The notes under the pieces are model-generated. The model was not told where the DNA came from. It worked only from the letters and a program-made list of their open reading frames with translations, and did not search any database. Source: Desulfobaculum bizertense DSM 18034 (GTDB lineage Bacteria; Desulfobacterota; Desulfovibrionia; Desulfovibrionales; Desulfovibrionaceae). Taken from it: DNA of 64,000 nucleotides. Shown piece after piece: positions 24,729 to 34,909 of this stretch (position 1 is the first letter of the stretch; each line of letters starts with the position of its first letter). The stretch is taken from assembly GCF_900167065.1 (NCBI RefSeq), contig NZ_FUYA01000001.1, forward strand, positions 496,001 through 560,000, written 5' to 3'. The translations under genes were made by a program, and so were the position numbers.

Positions 24729-27722
24729 GTGGAGAAAGAACGTGTCGATGGTGGCACGGGGCTTGATGTCGTAGCAGAAGTGCGCGGCAGAGTCTCCGAC
24801 GAACTGGTGCAGAGTGCCGAGCGAATTGTACCGTGGTTCTATGACAATATGCCACCGTACTACTTCCAGACCCACTCACGTGATGAGCAGGTTCGGCATC
24901 TTCAGGGGCTGATTTCCGGAAACATTACGGTCGACAAACATGTTCTTGCGTTAAAAAGTCCGTGTGGGACAAAGGTGACGTTTATTTCACCTGGAGGTGG
25001 AACGGCAGAACTTATTGCTGCTCTTGGGGAAGTTCTGGACGAAGAAATTTTGAATGCCCGCATGTATGCGAGCCGTGACGGTCAAATTCGGCTGGACACA
25101 TTTATTTTGGCGCCGCAGAGTACCGTGGACAGAGACGGTCCCGGCTTTGCCGAAGCCATTAAAAAAGTGCAGGACAGCAGCATGCTGCCCGCAGAAGAAG
25201 TGTCTGAGTTCGCCGACTTTTTGGCCGGAGCAACTGGCGACTGCGTTGACAAGTTTGAGGTTGAGCGGGCCGTGCGCCATTTCCGTATCTGGAAAGATAT
25301 GACTGGCTGCGAGCAGGTCCGGGTCTATCGCGAAGATAATGTCTATGAAGATCAGTGCCGACTTATGGTGGCCATGAGCTCACCGCCACAAAAAGGCGTT
25401 GTTCAGGAACTGGTTCGCGTTCTCCAGCGTTCGCATTGTGAAGTGCAGCGTGGGTACGTGGATGTGTATGCGCTGCCAGACCAGACTTTTGGTTTGTGCA
25501 GCTTTTATTTGCGCCAGTGCGCAAGTGAACCACTCGCGAACAAAGACCGCTGGGAACAGGTCGAAACCGAGCTGAGTCGTATCAAATGGTTTGCTGGTGA
25601 TGAAACTCTGGAAACCTTTGCTGACGAGAGAGGCTGGTCAATCTCGCAGGTCATGTTCATGCAGGCCGCAACAGAGTTTGTGCATCAGTTCCTTGTCCGC
25701 CGTGACATGTATGCCTACACGGCTCACAACATTGTTCATGCCGTGCTTGCGCATCCTGAAATTGCTGAAAAGCTTCTTCGCTGCTTTGAGTTGCGTTTTG
25801 ATCCTCAACTGGATGCCGGTGAAAAGCAGTCGCTTGAGCTGCAAAAAGAGATTCGCCGGAGTCTGAGGACCATTTCTGACGAGATGACCCTGCATGTCTT
25901 TGACGTCATCTTAATGTTTATCCGCCATACCCTGCGGACGAACTACTTCCTTCCCAACCGCTTTGGTCTGTCCTTCCGGATGGACTCCAAGATTCTCAGT
26001 TCCTTGCCCGGTGATTATGGCAAGAGTGAAGACAATCCTCTGCCATATGGGTTCTTCTTCTTCCACGGCGCAAACTATCAGGCGTTTCATGTTCGTTATC
26101 GCGATACCGCTCGCGGTGGTGTGCGTGTGGTTCCGACTCGCAGTCAGGAAAATTTCGAGCTGGAATCTAACCGCCTTTTCTCCGAAGTGACCGCGCTTGC
26201 GTATTCGCAGCAGCAGAAGAACAAAGACATCCCGGAAGGCGGCTCAAAGGCCGTTATCCTGCTTGGACCACGTGGCGACATCGACCTCGCGGTCAAGTCT
26301 ATGGCAGATTCGCTGCTCGACCTGATTGTGACGGAGCCAGACGCCCCCGAAGGCGTGTTTACGCTTCCCGGCGTCAAAGATTATGTGCAGCAGGAAGAAG
26401 TCATCTTCCTTGGCCCAGACGAGCACATTCAGCCCAAGCACATTAACTGGATTGTTGAGCGTGCACGGGAGCGTGGGTTCCGCTGGCCGTCTGCGTTTAT
26501 GAGTTCCAAGCCAAAAACAGGCATCAATCACAAAGAATATGGCGTGACCTCTCTTGGTGTTATTGTCTTTGTGGAAGAAGTCCTGAATGTTTTGGGCATT
26601 GACCCGCACAAGGAGCGCTTCACCGTGAAGTTCACGGGTGGACCGCGTGGCGACGTCGCTGGTAATGCCATGCGCATTCTCATTGAGCAGTTTGGCGACA
26701 ACGCCGTGATTGTTGCTGCCAATGACGGGCATGGTGCTGCGTATGATCCTGAGGGTCTGGATCATGCCGAGCTGATGCGGCTGTTTAAGGACGTCAGGGG
26801 CATTTCCGAGTTCGACCCGGCAAAGCTTCGGGGCAAGGATGCCGTTGTTGCCGGAACTGACACGCCTGAGGGTGTGGAGCTTCGCGACAATCTGCATTTC
26901 CGCGCTCATGCTGACGTCTTTATTCCTTCCGGTGGTCGTCCCGACACGATCAACGAGCGGAACTGGCAGCAGTATTTGGACAAGGACGGTGTTCCGACGT
27001 CTCGCGCCATTGTGGAAGGCGCCAACATCTTCCTGTCGCCGCCTGCACGTGAAAAACTTCAGCAGCATGGTGTCATGATTCTACACGGTGCCAGTGCGAA
27101 CAAGACTGGCGTTATTTGTTCGTCCTATGAAATCCTTGCTGGGCTGACGCTTACAGATGAGGAGTTCCTCAGCATCAAGGACGAGTATGTGGCGCAGGTT
27201 TTGGGGATTCTGAGGGTTCGGGCCAGAAGCGAAGCCCAGCTTTTGCTTACTGAGTTTAAGCGGACCAATGGCAAGGTGTTCCTGACTGAGCTGACTCGCG
27301 AAGTTTCTCGCGAAATCAACGAGCTTGGTGACCGTCTGGCAGAAGAGCTGCAAGGTGGTCCACGCATTGGAACCCGTGAGGATGTTCGGAATCTCGTTCT
27401 TGGGTATTGTCCGCAGGTTTTGTCGACAAAGTTTGAAGACAGGATTTTCGACAATATTCCACAGAGTTATTTGCGGGCACTCGTGGCATCGCATGCTGCG
27501 GCCCGTATTATCTATGCCGAAGGGCTTGGCTGGCTGACTTCCATGAGCCAGACCCGGAAGGCTGGAGAGGTGATTCTGGCGTATCTGCGCGAAGACAGGC
27601 GTCTGCGCGGCTACATGGATGAACTCGAAAAGTGCGATATGCCATACAAGGAAGAAGTGCTTCGGATTGTTGCCGAGACAGGGCGTCGGTTCCTGACAGA
27701 GCAGCAGCTTGAGGTTGAATAA
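24729..27722 (+). CDS. Large NAD-dependent glutamate dehydrogenase
   Basis: A 997-aa enzyme of the large (about 115-kDa class) NAD-GDH group, which oxidises glutamate to 2-oxoglutarate and ammonia. The long N-terminal half carries regulatory/ACT-like regions. The catalytic and NAD-binding core includes YRDTARGGVRVVPTRSQENF, INHKEYGVTSLGV, FTGGPRGDVAGNAM and VEGANIFLSP. The GTG start follows AGGGAGG. It probably works catabolically and feeds 2-oxoglutarate towards the succinyl-CoA ligase encoded next on the same strand, though a terminator separates the two. Confidence 0.88.
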   Translation: MEKERVDGGTGLDVVAEVRGRVSDELVQSAERIVPWFYDNMPPYYFQTHSRDEQVRHLQGLISGNITVDKHVLALKSPCGTKVTFISPGGGTAELIAALGEVLDEEILNARMYASRDGQIRLDTFILAPQSTVDRDGPGFAEAIKKVQDSSMLPAEEVSEFADFLAGATGDCVDKFEVERAVRHFRIWKDMTGCEQVRVYREDNVYEDQCRLMVAMSSPPQKGVVQELVRVLQRSHCEVQRGYVDVYALPDQTFGLCSFYLRQCASEPLANKDRWEQVETELSRIKWFAGDETLETFADERGWSISQVMFMQAATEFVHQFLVRRDMYAYTAHNIVHAVLAHPEIAEKLLRCFELRFDPQLDAGEKQSLELQKEIRRSLRTISDEMTLHVFDVILMFIRHTLRTNYFLPNRFGLSFRMDSKILSSLPGDYGKSEDNPLPYGFFFFHGANYQAFHVRYRDTARGGVRVVPTRSQENFELESNRLFSEVTALAYSQQQKNKDIPEGGSKAVILLGPRGDIDLAVKSMADSLLDLIVTEPDAPEGVFTLPGVKDYVQQEEVIFLGPDEHIQPKHINWIVERARERGFRWPSAFMSSKPKTGINHKEYGVTSLGVIVFVEEVLNVLGIDPHKERFTVKFTGGPRGDVAGNAMRILIEQFGDNAVIVAANDGHGAAYDPEGLDHAELMRLFKDVRGISEFDPAKLRGKDAVVAGTDTPEGVELRDNLHFRAHADVFIPSGGRPDTINERNWQQYLDKDGVPTSRAIVEGANIFLSPPAREKLQQHGVMILHGASANKTGVICSSYEILAGLTLTDEEFLSIKDEYVAQVLGILRVRARSEAQLLLTEFKRTNGKVFLTELTREVSREINELGDRLAEELQGGPRIGTREDVRNLVLGYCPQVLSTKFEDRIFDNIPQSYLRALVASHAAARIIYAEGLGWLTSMSQTRKAGEVILAYLREDRRLRGYMDELEKCDMPYKEEVLRIVAETGRRFLTEQQLEVE

Positions 27723-27729
27723 CAGAAAT

Positions 27730-27766
27730 GCGGCCTTTCCTCTTTTGTGAGGGGAGAGGCCGCTTT
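27730..27766 (+). terminator. Intrinsic terminator after glutamate dehydrogenase
   Basis: GCGGCCT-TTCCTC-TTTTGT-GAGGGG-AGAGGCCGC followed by TTTACTC; a strong stem with a short, interrupted T-tract. Confidence 0.7.
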
Positions 27767-27863
27767 ACTCTGTCCTCTGGCACTTTTCCCATGTAGGGAA
27801 GCCCCGACAGGAGCTTCGGCCTTCTGCGGGTGCAGACAACAACTTCACAGGAAGGCTCACGAC

Positions 27864-29939
27864 ATGTTGCTTGATGAACACCAAAGCAAACGGCTTTTCT
27901 CCGAGGCAGGAATTACGGTTCCCAAGGGCGTTCTCTGTGCGCCCGGGAACTATCAGCAGGTGACCCCGGAACTCAGTTTTCCGTGGTTCCTCAAGGCGCA
28001 GGTTCTCTCTGGCGGTCGAGGAAAAGCTGGTGGCGTTTTGCGCGTCGAAAAACTTGAAGATTTTATCCCCACAGCAGAAAAAATATTTGGGATGAACTTT
28101 GGCGGCAAGCCTGTCCCCTTTATTCGCGTTGAGCAGGGTATGGACTATGAGCGGGAATTTTACTGCTCCTTTTCTATCTCTCGCGAGCGGCGCAAGCTTC
28201 TTTTCACCATAGGACGGCAGGGCGGTACTGAAATCGAGAGTCAGGACTTACGCAATTTGCTCGTGCAGGAAATTTCTCTCACTGGTGGAATGAAGACCTT
28301 CCACATTCGTGCCGCGTTTTTCCATCTCGGTTTACAGAAAGCAGACTGGCCCAGCTTTTATGAGTTTATGGTGCAGCTCTACAAGGGCGTGCGGCGCTAT
28401 GGTTTGCTGCTCGCAGAAATTAATCCCCTCGTGATTAACAAGGCGGGTGAATGGACTGCTCTCGATGGCAAAGTCGAGATTGATGACAACTTCCTGTTAC
28501 AGCATTCCGATCTTGACCGGTTTTATACCCCAGAGCACGCCTCTCGTGAGGAGCAGTTTGCGCGGACCGCAGGCCTTTCCTATCACACCCTATCCGGGAG
28601 TGTAGGGCTTATGGTCAATGGTGCCGGGCTTGCTATGGCAACAATGGATTTGCTCAACGCCTCTGGCTTGCCTGCTGCGAATTTTATGGATTTGGGCGGA
28701 GCTGCCGACCTTGATCGTGTGCGCACAGCTCTTCGTCTTCTTTTCTCCGATGATGATGTTCGCGAGATTTTCCTCAACATTTTTGGTGGCGTTCTCTCCT
28801 GCCGCAAGGTTGCCCTCGCCATTGCTGAGGCTCTCGACAACAAGGCTCCCTCCAAGCCTATGGTTGTTCGTCTTTCCGGCAATGAGTCCGAAGAAGGGCA
28901 GCGTATTTTGCGTGAGCTGAATGAACCGAATCTTGTCATTGTGTCTGAGGTTCATGACGCCATTGTCGCGCTCTCCAAGATGGCTGGGGAGCATTCTGGT
29001 GTTTGTGACGAGTGCCTCGACGTCCCCGGCCCGCTTCCTGTTTACGTTCCTAAGCCGTTTCCCTCTGCCTTGAGTTTTGAGAAAGGGATGCCTGTCCTTG
29101 TGCAGGGCATTACAGGGCGTACAGCGCAGCTTCACACGCAGCTCATGCTTGATTACGGCACCAACATTGTGGCTGGCGTCACCCCCTTCAAAGGTGGGCA
29201 GCATGTCTGCGGTGTCCCCGTGTTCAACAGTGTCGAGGAGGCCATGCAGGAAAACAGCATTCGGGGCAGTATTATTTTTGTGCCAGCTCCCTTTGCTCCT
29301 GATGCGATTCTTGAGGCTGCACAGAATGGCATCGACTGGGTTGTCTGCATTACTGATGGCCTTTCGCAGCACGACATGTTGAGTGTCAAAGAGCAGCTCA
29401 AGGGCACCAAGACTCGGCTTATTGGTCCCAACAATCCCGGTCTCATCGCCCCCGGGCGGACAAAAATTGGCATTATGCCCGGTCACGCCTTTAGTCCTGG
29501 ACCTGTCGCTATTCTCTCTCGCAGTGGCACGTTGACCTATGAAGCCGCCTCACGGCTCACTGCTGCGGGCATTGGGCAGTCCCTTTGTGTTGGTATTGGC
29601 GGTGACCCTTTTATTGGAACGACTTTCCGCGATCTCATGCCCGCTTTGCGCGAGGATGAGAATACCAAAGCGATTGTGATTCTTGGCGAAATCGGGGGGC
29701 AGGCTGAGGAGGACCTCGCTGCCTATGTGACTGAAACCGGGTTCAAGAAACCCGTTATAGCTTTCATCGCTGGCCAGACCGCTCCCCCCGGAAAACGGCT
29801 CGGTCATGCCGGTGCAATTCTCGAGTCAGGGCACGACATAAACGACAAGATCAGCGCGATGAAGCGTGCAGGCTTTATCGTCTGTCCCGACCTCTCCCAT
29901 TTGCCGCCGCTCGTCGGGGGCGCGCTGGTGAGGCGCTAG
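27864..29939 (+). CDS. Succinyl-CoA ligase, beta and alpha subunits fused (SucC-SucD)
   Basis: A 691-aa single chain that joins the two subunits normally encoded by sucC and sucD. Residues ~1-390 are the beta subunit, with an ATP-grasp region (LKAQVLSGGRGKAGGV), AEINPLVI and DLGGAADLDRV. Residues ~415-690 are the alpha subunit, with VLVQGITGRTAQLHTQLM for CoA binding, LIGPNNPGLIAPG, LSRSGTLTYEA and the phospho-histidine segment GKRLGHAGAI. It interconverts succinyl-CoA and succinate with nucleotide phosphorylation. The ATG at 27864 follows GGAAGG. ADP-forming acetyl-CoA synthetase is the main alternative, but the beta-then-alpha order and motifs favour SucCD. Confidence 0.83.
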   Translation: MLLDEHQSKRLFSEAGITVPKGVLCAPGNYQQVTPELSFPWFLKAQVLSGGRGKAGGVLRVEKLEDFIPTAEKIFGMNFGGKPVPFIRVEQGMDYEREFYCSFSISRERRKLLFTIGRQGGTEIESQDLRNLLVQEISLTGGMKTFHIRAAFFHLGLQKADWPSFYEFMVQLYKGVRRYGLLLAEINPLVINKAGEWTALDGKVEIDDNFLLQHSDLDRFYTPEHASREEQFARTAGLSYHTLSGSVGLMVNGAGLAMATMDLLNASGLPAANFMDLGGAADLDRVRTALRLLFSDDDVREIFLNIFGGVLSCRKVALAIAEALDNKAPSKPMVVRLSGNESEEGQRILRELNEPNLVIVSEVHDAIVALSKMAGEHSGVCDECLDVPGPLPVYVPKPFPSALSFEKGMPVLVQGITGRTAQLHTQLMLDYGTNIVAGVTPFKGGQHVCGVPVFNSVEEAMQENSIRGSIIFVPAPFAPDAILEAAQNGIDWVVCITDGLSQHDMLSVKEQLKGTKTRLIGPNNPGLIAPGRTKIGIMPGHAFSPGPVAILSRSGTLTYEAASRLTAAGIGQSLCVGIGGDPFIGTTFRDLMPALREDENTKAIVILGEIGGQAEEDLAAYVTETGFKKPVIAFIAGQTAPPGKRLGHAGAILESGHDINDKISAMKRAGFIVCPDLSHLPPLVGGALVRR

Positions 29940-29952
29940 TCGTTGGTTCGAG

Positions 29953-29990
29953 AAGGAATCCCGAGGGGCTTTCCCCCCTCGGGTTCCTTG
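29953..29990 (+). terminator. Intrinsic terminator after fused sucCD
   Basis: AAGGAATCCCGAGGGG-CTTT-CCCCTCGGGTTCCTTG, a long stem with a purine tract before it and few trailing T, 14 nt after the stop codon. Confidence 0.7.
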
Positions 29991-30010
29991 TGCTTGAGAG
30001 TGGGAAGAAG

Positions 30011-30452
30011 ATTGGAGCCTGCCCCAGCGCGGTCGTGCTGGATGGGTGGGTGGGGGAAAGTTGGGGGCCAGCCCCCAAACCCCCGCGTAAGGGAATGATT
30101 CCCTTACGTATCCTCATCGAGTTTAAAAGCCGTTCAAGCTTCGCTTGCACGGCTTTTAAACTTAATGGGGCTAGCGTCGAGAGCCTCTTTCTCTTTCCCG
30201 TGCGTTGCCACCATTTTCTTTTTGAACGCTTGCGTTCAGAAAGAAAATAAGTGCGGTTTGGAAAAGGCAGAAGAAGACGCAATCGGGAAACGCCCACTAG
30301 GCCAAAATTAAAGGGCCGGATGTAGGGGAAAGCCAACGGCTTTCACACATCCGGCCCTTTAATTTTGGGCGATAGCGGGATTCCCAAGGGCCTCGTCCTT
30401 GGGCGGGGTCAAGGGGCAGCGCCCCTTGCAGGGTTTGGGGCAGCGCCCCAAT
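30011..30452 (+). repeat. Hairpin-array repeat, copy 5 (long form)
   Basis: Between convergent sucCD and the thioesterase. It has the 5' extension (CCCCAGC-GCGGTC-GTGCTGG) seen in copies 1 and 6, then TTGGGGGCCAGCCCCCAA, H2 at 30086-30108, H3 of the GTTTAAAAGCC type and H4 TTTTCTTTTTGAACGC/GCGTTCAGAAAGAAAA. H5 at 30300-30370 is of the AAGGGCCGGATGT/ACATCCGGCCCTT type with an outer AAAATTA/TAATTTT. H8 is TTGGGGC-AGC-GCCCCAA. Compared with copy 7, H5 shows a clean T-A to G-C pair swap. Confidence 0.94.
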
Positions 30453-30507
30453 AAAACAATACACGCCCGCCCCACATCCCTTGCAGGCCCCAAAAATTTA
30501 ATCTCTG

Positions 30508-30918
30508 CTAAAAAAGGTCACGGAGCCACTGAGGGACGCGAACGGGTTTCCCGAGGAGGTTTGTGCAGGCGTGCTGAGTTGAGCCTGTTGCGTGGAGGGT
30601 GGACTTGTCTTCGTTGAAAATTTCGTAGGCAAAGGTCATGGAAGCGCGAGACCACTCAGAAACACCGATGCGGACGTAAATAAGCTGATCGAAACGAATG
30701 GGTCGGCGATAGCGCACGTGCGCATCGCGTACGGGGAGCATAATGCCTTTGTCTTCGACGAGCTGATAGCTGATGCCAGCCTGATGAATCATGAAGTTCC
30801 TGGCGCGCTCAAAGATGTGAAGATACTCGCCATTGTAGAGCACTTTCATGGCATCGGTTTCGCCATAAGAGACGCGATGCGGATACCAAAATTCTGGAAA
30901 CGGAAATTCGAGACTCAT
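30508..30918 (-). CDS. Acyl-CoA thioesterase, 4HBT/YbgC-like
   Basis: A 136-aa hot-dog-fold thioesterase. The family active-site helix and its Asp are recognisable in VSYGETDAMKVLYNGEYLHIFERARN, which differs from the usual DTDAxGVVYH by carrying MK-V and Asn in place of Gly-Val and His. The later VRYRRPIRFDQLIYVRIGVSEW is the typical second strand pair. Likely acts on a short or aromatic acyl-CoA. Its ATG overlaps the stop of the phosphoglycerate mutase gene (30915-30918), so the two are coupled. Confidence 0.85.
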   Translation of the reverse strand: MSLEFPFPEFWYPHRVSYGETDAMKVLYNGEYLHIFERARNFMIHQAGISYQLVEDKGIMLPVRDAHVRYRRPIRFDQLIYVRIGVSEWSRASMTFAYEIFNEDKSTLHATGSTQHACTNLLGKPVRVPQWLRDLF

Positions 30919-32111
30919 GAGCGAATCCTTTTGAGCACGTGTTGCAGGAGCTGATGGCCGGGGAGGGGCTGTTGCATAGCTGCGGCGACGTTCAGCTCGG
31001 AAAAACTGGTCAGTGCGTGCTCTGTTGCTGACTGATGGTGGAGAATGCAGGGGACAGGCTGCGCGGCATGCTTCCGGGTGTGGAGCGGTGTTAAGTGGTC
31101 GCAGGTAACGAGTATCGCTGCACCTGCGGCTTCGGCAACGTGACGAAGAGGCCCAACGATTTTTTGGTCAAAGACGGCAATAGCTTCCTGCTTCTGGGCA
31201 AAAGAGCCGGAGTGCGCAGCCTCGTCAGGGGCTTCAATGTGGACAAAGACACAGTCCTGTCCCTGCTTAATAGCGCGTGCAGCGGCACGCACCTTGGAGG
31301 CGTAGTCTGTTGCCAGCGTTGCTGTTGCACCGGGGATGTCTGGGACGTCCATGCGTGCAGCTTTTCCCAGTCCTTTTATCAAATCTACGGCAGATATAAC
31401 AGTCCCGGAACAGCCGAGCTGCTGCTGAAGGGAGGGGAGATGAAGCGGTTTGCCTTGTCCCCATGGCCACAGGGCGTTGATGGCAGGGACGAGAGACTGC
31501 CCGGATAAAATTTTGCGAGCTTCGGTGAAGAAGTGCAGTAACTCTGGGGAGTGCTCAAGCTCCTCAATGTCTGGCTGAATGCTCTGACCGATGATATTGT
31601 GCGGCTCGCGAATGTGCTTTGCGGCGAGCGAGGAGTGGGCGGCGCCTCGCTGAATCAGTGTGTGGCGATACTGAAAGCCGGGAATCAGCTCCATGCCGTC
31701 GGGGCAAATACTGCGGAGAAGGGCGAAAATTTGCTGTGCAACGCAGTCGGCAGGATGCCCACCAGCATAGTCAAGCATGACAGGTGTGCTGTCGTTGCTG
31801 AGGGTGACAAAATTGAGGCGCCAAATCAGGTCCTCAGGGTCCACGGGGAGAGAGGACGCAGCAGCTTCAATGGGACCTCTGCCGGTGTGATACTGGCGCG
31901 GGTCGTAACCGAAGAGACTCATGTTGGCGACGTCAGAGCCTGCAATCATTCCGTGCGGAATGGTCTGCACAAGACTGGCGACACAGCGCGAGGCAAGGGC
32001 GTCCATGTTTGGCGTGTGGGCGGCGGCAAGGGGCGTGATGTTCCACGGGCAGTGGACGGGGGAGTCTCCCATACCGTCAGCGATAAGAACGAGAACTTGG
32101 GGCTTTTTCAT
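30915..32111 (-). CDS. Cofactor-independent phosphoglycerate mutase, archaeal ApgM type
   Basis: A 398-aa metalloenzyme of the alkaline-phosphatase superfamily that interconverts 3- and 2-phosphoglycerate. Metal-ligand and family motifs include VLIADGMGDSP near the start, AGSDVANMSLFGYDPRQYHTGRGPIEA, VFVHIEAPDEAAHSG and ILVTCDHLTP. These match the shorter archaeal-type ApgM rather than GpmI. It is upstream of and coupled to the thioesterase gene. A poor ribosome-binding site precedes ATG 32111. Confidence 0.9.
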   Translation of the reverse strand: MKKPQVLVLIADGMGDSPVHCPWNITPLAAAHTPNMDALASRCVASLVQTIPHGMIAGSDVANMSLFGYDPRQYHTGRGPIEAAASSLPVDPEDLIWRLNFVTLSNDSTPVMLDYAGGHPADCVAQQIFALLRSICPDGMELIPGFQYRHTLIQRGAAHSSLAAKHIREPHNIIGQSIQPDIEELEHSPELLHFFTEARKILSGQSLVPAINALWPWGQGKPLHLPSLQQQLGCSGTVISAVDLIKGLGKAARMDVPDIPGATATLATDYASKVRAAARAIKQGQDCVFVHIEAPDEAAHSGSFAQKQEAIAVFDQKIVGPLRHVAEAAGAAILVTCDHLTPLHTRKHAAQPVPCILHHQSATEHALTSFSELNVAAAMQQPLPGHQLLQHVLKRIRS

Positions 32112-32193
32112 GCAAAAAAATATCGGTTAGACTGTGCGAGAATTTGGCGGAGTGTACGGCCATGAGAGAAAATTGCAAGTGCGGTCCACGCCC

Positions 32194-32228
32194 AAAAAAA
32201 GCCCGCCTCCAATGTTTGGAAGCGGGCT
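32194..32228 (-). terminator. Intrinsic terminator after hom (minus strand)
   Basis: On the minus strand AGCCCGCTTCCA-loop-TGGAGGCGGGCT (one mismatch) followed by seven T. It separates the hom-alaC transcript from apgM. Confidence 0.85.
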
Positions 32229-32250
32229 GAAGAGTCTTTTGTGCTGAACA

Positions 32251-33537
32251 CTAGAGAATGCGCAGGTGCATAGTCCGGTCAACAGTGAGTCCCATCTGGT
32301 CGATTTTCTGCATCGAATAATGGATGTCACACGCCTTTGCCTCATGAGTGAGGAAGACGAGGGGTACGCCACCATCGGGCAGGGCAGATTTTTGGGTTGC
32401 CTGCTGAATGCTGATACCGCGTTCTGCGAGCACTCCGGCAATGTCACGAAGCACACCGGGGTGGTCGTGAGCGGTAAAGCGGAGGTAGTGCAGGGATACG
32501 GCGTCGTCGAGGTCGATTTGCTCAGCCTCGGGCAGTTCAACGCCAACAAAACCAAGGTTGTTTGGTTCTGCGGCACGGGCAATGGCCATGATGTCTGCGA
32601 GGACAGCACTTCCGGTCGGCAGGGCGCCTGCTCCCTTGCCGTGGAGGACGACTGGACCGGCGTTTCCAGCAAGTCGAATGGCGTTGAATGCACCATTGAC
32701 GGAAGCGAGAAGGTTGTCTTCGGGCACGAGAGCCGGGTAGACACCTGCTTCGACTTTGCCGTCGATGAGGCGAGACTGCGCCAGAAGTTTGATGCGGAAG
32801 CCGAATTCTTTTGCAAAGCTGATGTCCATAGGCGTCACAACGGTGATGCCTGTGACCGGGAGCTTGTCAAAAGGATAGTTGCAGCCAAACGCAAGGCGGA
32901 TGAGCAGAGCGAGCTTGTGGGCAGTGTCGATACCTTCAATGTCCAGAGTTGGATCAGCTTCTGCGTAGCCTTTTTCTGTTGCGTCGTTCAGCGCGGTCTG
33001 GAAGTCCAGACCCTTGTCGGTCATCTCAGTGAGAATGTAGTTTGCTGTGCCGTTCAGAATGCCGAGAATTTTGTGCACGCCGTTACCGGCGAGTGAATCC
33101 CGCAAGGGACCGACAACAGGAATACCACCAGCCACACTGGCTTCAAAGCCAAGATGGACGCCTTTTTTTGCGGCGAGGGCAAACAGCCCCATGCCATCTT
33201 CTGCGAGCAAAGCCTTGTTTGCTGTAACCACGTGCTTGCCAGCGTTGATTGCGTCAGCGATCAGCTGTTTTGGGAAGGCAATGCCACCGGTCAGCTCGAC
33301 AACGACGTCAATGTCGGGGTCGGTAATGAGCTGACGATAGTCTGTGACAGCCTCAGCGCCGATAGCCTGAACTTCTGCGCGTCGATGTTCGCTCCGGATC
33401 AGCACGGACTTGATGCGAATTTCGCGTCCTGTGCGGCGAACGATAAGGTCGTGGTTTTTCTCAATCACATCGGCGAGGCCCTGACCTACAGTGCCGAATC
33501 CAGCCACACCAATGTTGATGACCGTTTTATTTATCAC
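32251..33537 (-). CDS. hom: Homoserine dehydrogenase
   Basis: A 428-aa enzyme of the aspartate pathway that reduces aspartate semialdehyde to homoserine, towards threonine and methionine. It has the N-terminal NAD(P)-binding motif [11 protein letters not shown], the conserved catalytic-domain segments NKALLAEDG and [14 protein letters not shown], the Lys/Asp site in [22 protein letters not shown], and a C-terminal ACT domain (from about residue 350, [20 protein letters not shown]) for feedback control. GTG start 33537 overlaps the aminotransferase stop (GTGA), so the two are coupled. Confidence 0.95.
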   Translation of the reverse strand: MINKTVINIGVAGFGTVGQGLADVIEKNHDLIVRRTGREIRIKSVLIRSEHRRAEVQAIGAEAVTDYRQLITDPDIDVVVELTGGIAFPKQLIADAINAGKHVVTANKALLAEDGMGLFALAAKKGVHLGFEASVAGGIPVVGPLRDSLAGNGVHKILGILNGTANYILTEMTDKGLDFQTALNDATEKGYAEADPTLDIEGIDTAHKLALLIRLAFGCNYPFDKLPVTGITVVTPMDISFAKEFGFRIKLLAQSRLIDGKVEAGVYPALVPEDNLLASVNGAFNAIRLAGNAGPVVLHGKGAGALPTGSAVLADIMAIARAAEPNNLGFVGVELPEAEQIDLDDAVSLHYLRFTAHDHPGVLRDIAGVLAERGISIQQATQKSALPDGGVPLVFLTHEAKACDIHYSMQKIDQMGLTVDRTMHLRIL

Positions 33538-34715
33538 GAGCTGGCTCCCTCCAGAACCGTTTTGATGCCTCGGATTGCCTGCTGGGTCCGCTGTTTGTTC
33601 TCGATGAGAGCAAAGCGGACGTGGTCGTCGCCATAATGGCCAAAGCCAAGACCGGGCGAGACCGCAACGTGGGCATCTTTCAGCAGCATTTTAGAAAATT
33701 CAACAGACCCCATGTCGCGGAAAGGTTCCGGGATTTTTGCCCAGAGGAACATGGTGGCCTTTGGCGGGGTAACTTCCCACCCAATCCTGTTTAACCCTTC
33801 GCACAGGATGTCGCGGCGCTTGCGGTAGACTTCGACAGTTTCCTTGACGCAATCCTGCGGGCCGTTGAGAGCAACGGTAGCTGCAATCTGGATTGGCTGG
33901 AAAATGCCGTAGTCGAGATAGCTCTTCATTCTTGTGAGCGCCTGTACCATGTCACGATTACCACAGCAGAAGCCCATTCGCCAGCCCGCCATAGAGTAAC
34001 TTTTGGACATGGAGAAGAACTCAACGCCAACTTCTTTGGCGCCGTTGGCCTGCAGGAAGCTTGGTGCTTCGTAGCCGTCAAAGGTAAAATCTGCGTACGC
34101 GAGATCGTGGATGACGAAGATGCCGTGTTCTTTAGCAAAGTCAACAATTCTCTGGTGGAAGCTGACGTCGACGACTTCGGCTGTGGGGTTGTGAGGGTAG
34201 CAGTAGATCAGCAGTTTTGGCTTGGGCCAGGTCTGGCGCATGGCGAGTTCGAGGTCTTCAATGAAGTCTCGTTCTGGTCCAATGGGGATGCGGCGGACGT
34301 CTGCGCCTGCGATGATGGCACAATAGGGATGGATGGGATATGCGGGGTCCTGAGTAAAGACAACGTCTCCGGGCTGGAGCATGGCGAGAGCGAGGTGGGC
34401 GATACCTTCTTTGGAACCCATGCAGGAGATAGCTTCCTGATCGGGGTCCAGATACACACCATAACGTCGGGCATACCAGTCACAAATTGCGGCTCTCAGG
34501 TTCGGGATGCCTCGAGAAACAGAATAACGGTGGTTAGACGGTTTCTGGGAGGCCTCGACAAGCTTGTCGACGATGTGCTGGGGGGTTGGAGTATCCGGGT
34601 TCCCCATGCTGAGGTCGACAATGTCCACGTTCTGACGACGCAGCTTCATTTTGAGCTGGTTGACGACAGAGAAGACATACGGTGGCAGGCGGTGTATGCG
34701 TGGAAACTGGTTCAT
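33534..34715 (-). CDS. Class I/II PLP aminotransferase, AlaC-like
   Basis: A 393-aa aminotransferase with the PLP lysine in [29 protein letters not shown] near the N-terminus, YCYPHNPTA and the C-terminal HVRFALIE arginine. The pattern is closest to AlaC-type glutamate-pyruvate aminotransferases, which lie beside LL-diaminopimelate aminotransferases in sequence. It is upstream of and overlaps hom, a linkage that suggests a role in aspartate-family or alanine metabolism; the exact substrate pair cannot be decided from sequence. ATG 34715 follows AGAAGGAG. Confidence 0.85.
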   Translation of the reverse strand: MNQFPRIHRLPPYVFSVVNQLKMKLRRQNVDIVDLSMGNPDTPTPQHIVDKLVEASQKPSNHRYSVSRGIPNLRAAICDWYARRYGVYLDPDQEAISCMGSKEGIAHLALAMLQPGDVVFTQDPAYPIHPYCAIIAGADVRRIPIGPERDFIEDLELAMRQTWPKPKLLIYCYPHNPTAEVVDVSFHQRIVDFAKEHGIFVIHDLAYADFTFDGYEAPSFLQANGAKEVGVEFFSMSKSYSMAGWRMGFCCGNRDMVQALTRMKSYLDYGIFQPIQIAATVALNGPQDCVKETVEVYRKRRDILCEGLNRIGWEVTPPKATMFLWAKIPEPFRDMGSVEFSKMLLKDAHVAVSPGLGFGHYGDDHVRFALIENKQRTQQAIRGIKTVLEGASS

Positions 34716-34828
34716 GCGACACTGCTCCTTCTAGAGTAGAAAGTCTTGCGCACAAAAGCGCGGAAGAAGCCGGTCTTTCGTCGGTTTCGCCAGAAGAGAA
34801 ATGAGGACTTCCGTCCCTTCCTTTGGGG

Positions 34829-34882
34829 GCCTGCTGATTTTGGTGGGGGCGGGAGGTCCGGTCCACCCGCCGAGCAGCAGGC
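34829..34882 (-). other. Nested inverted repeat downstream of exported-protein gene
   Basis: CCTGCTG (34830-34836) pairs with CAGCAGG (34875-34881), enclosing GGTGG/CCACC. It lies in the 194-bp spacer between the exported protein stop and alaC. It is terminator-like but has no T-run. Confidence 0.4.
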
Positions 34883-34909
34883 TGAAACCGGAAATGGCCG
34901 GCAGGCCTG

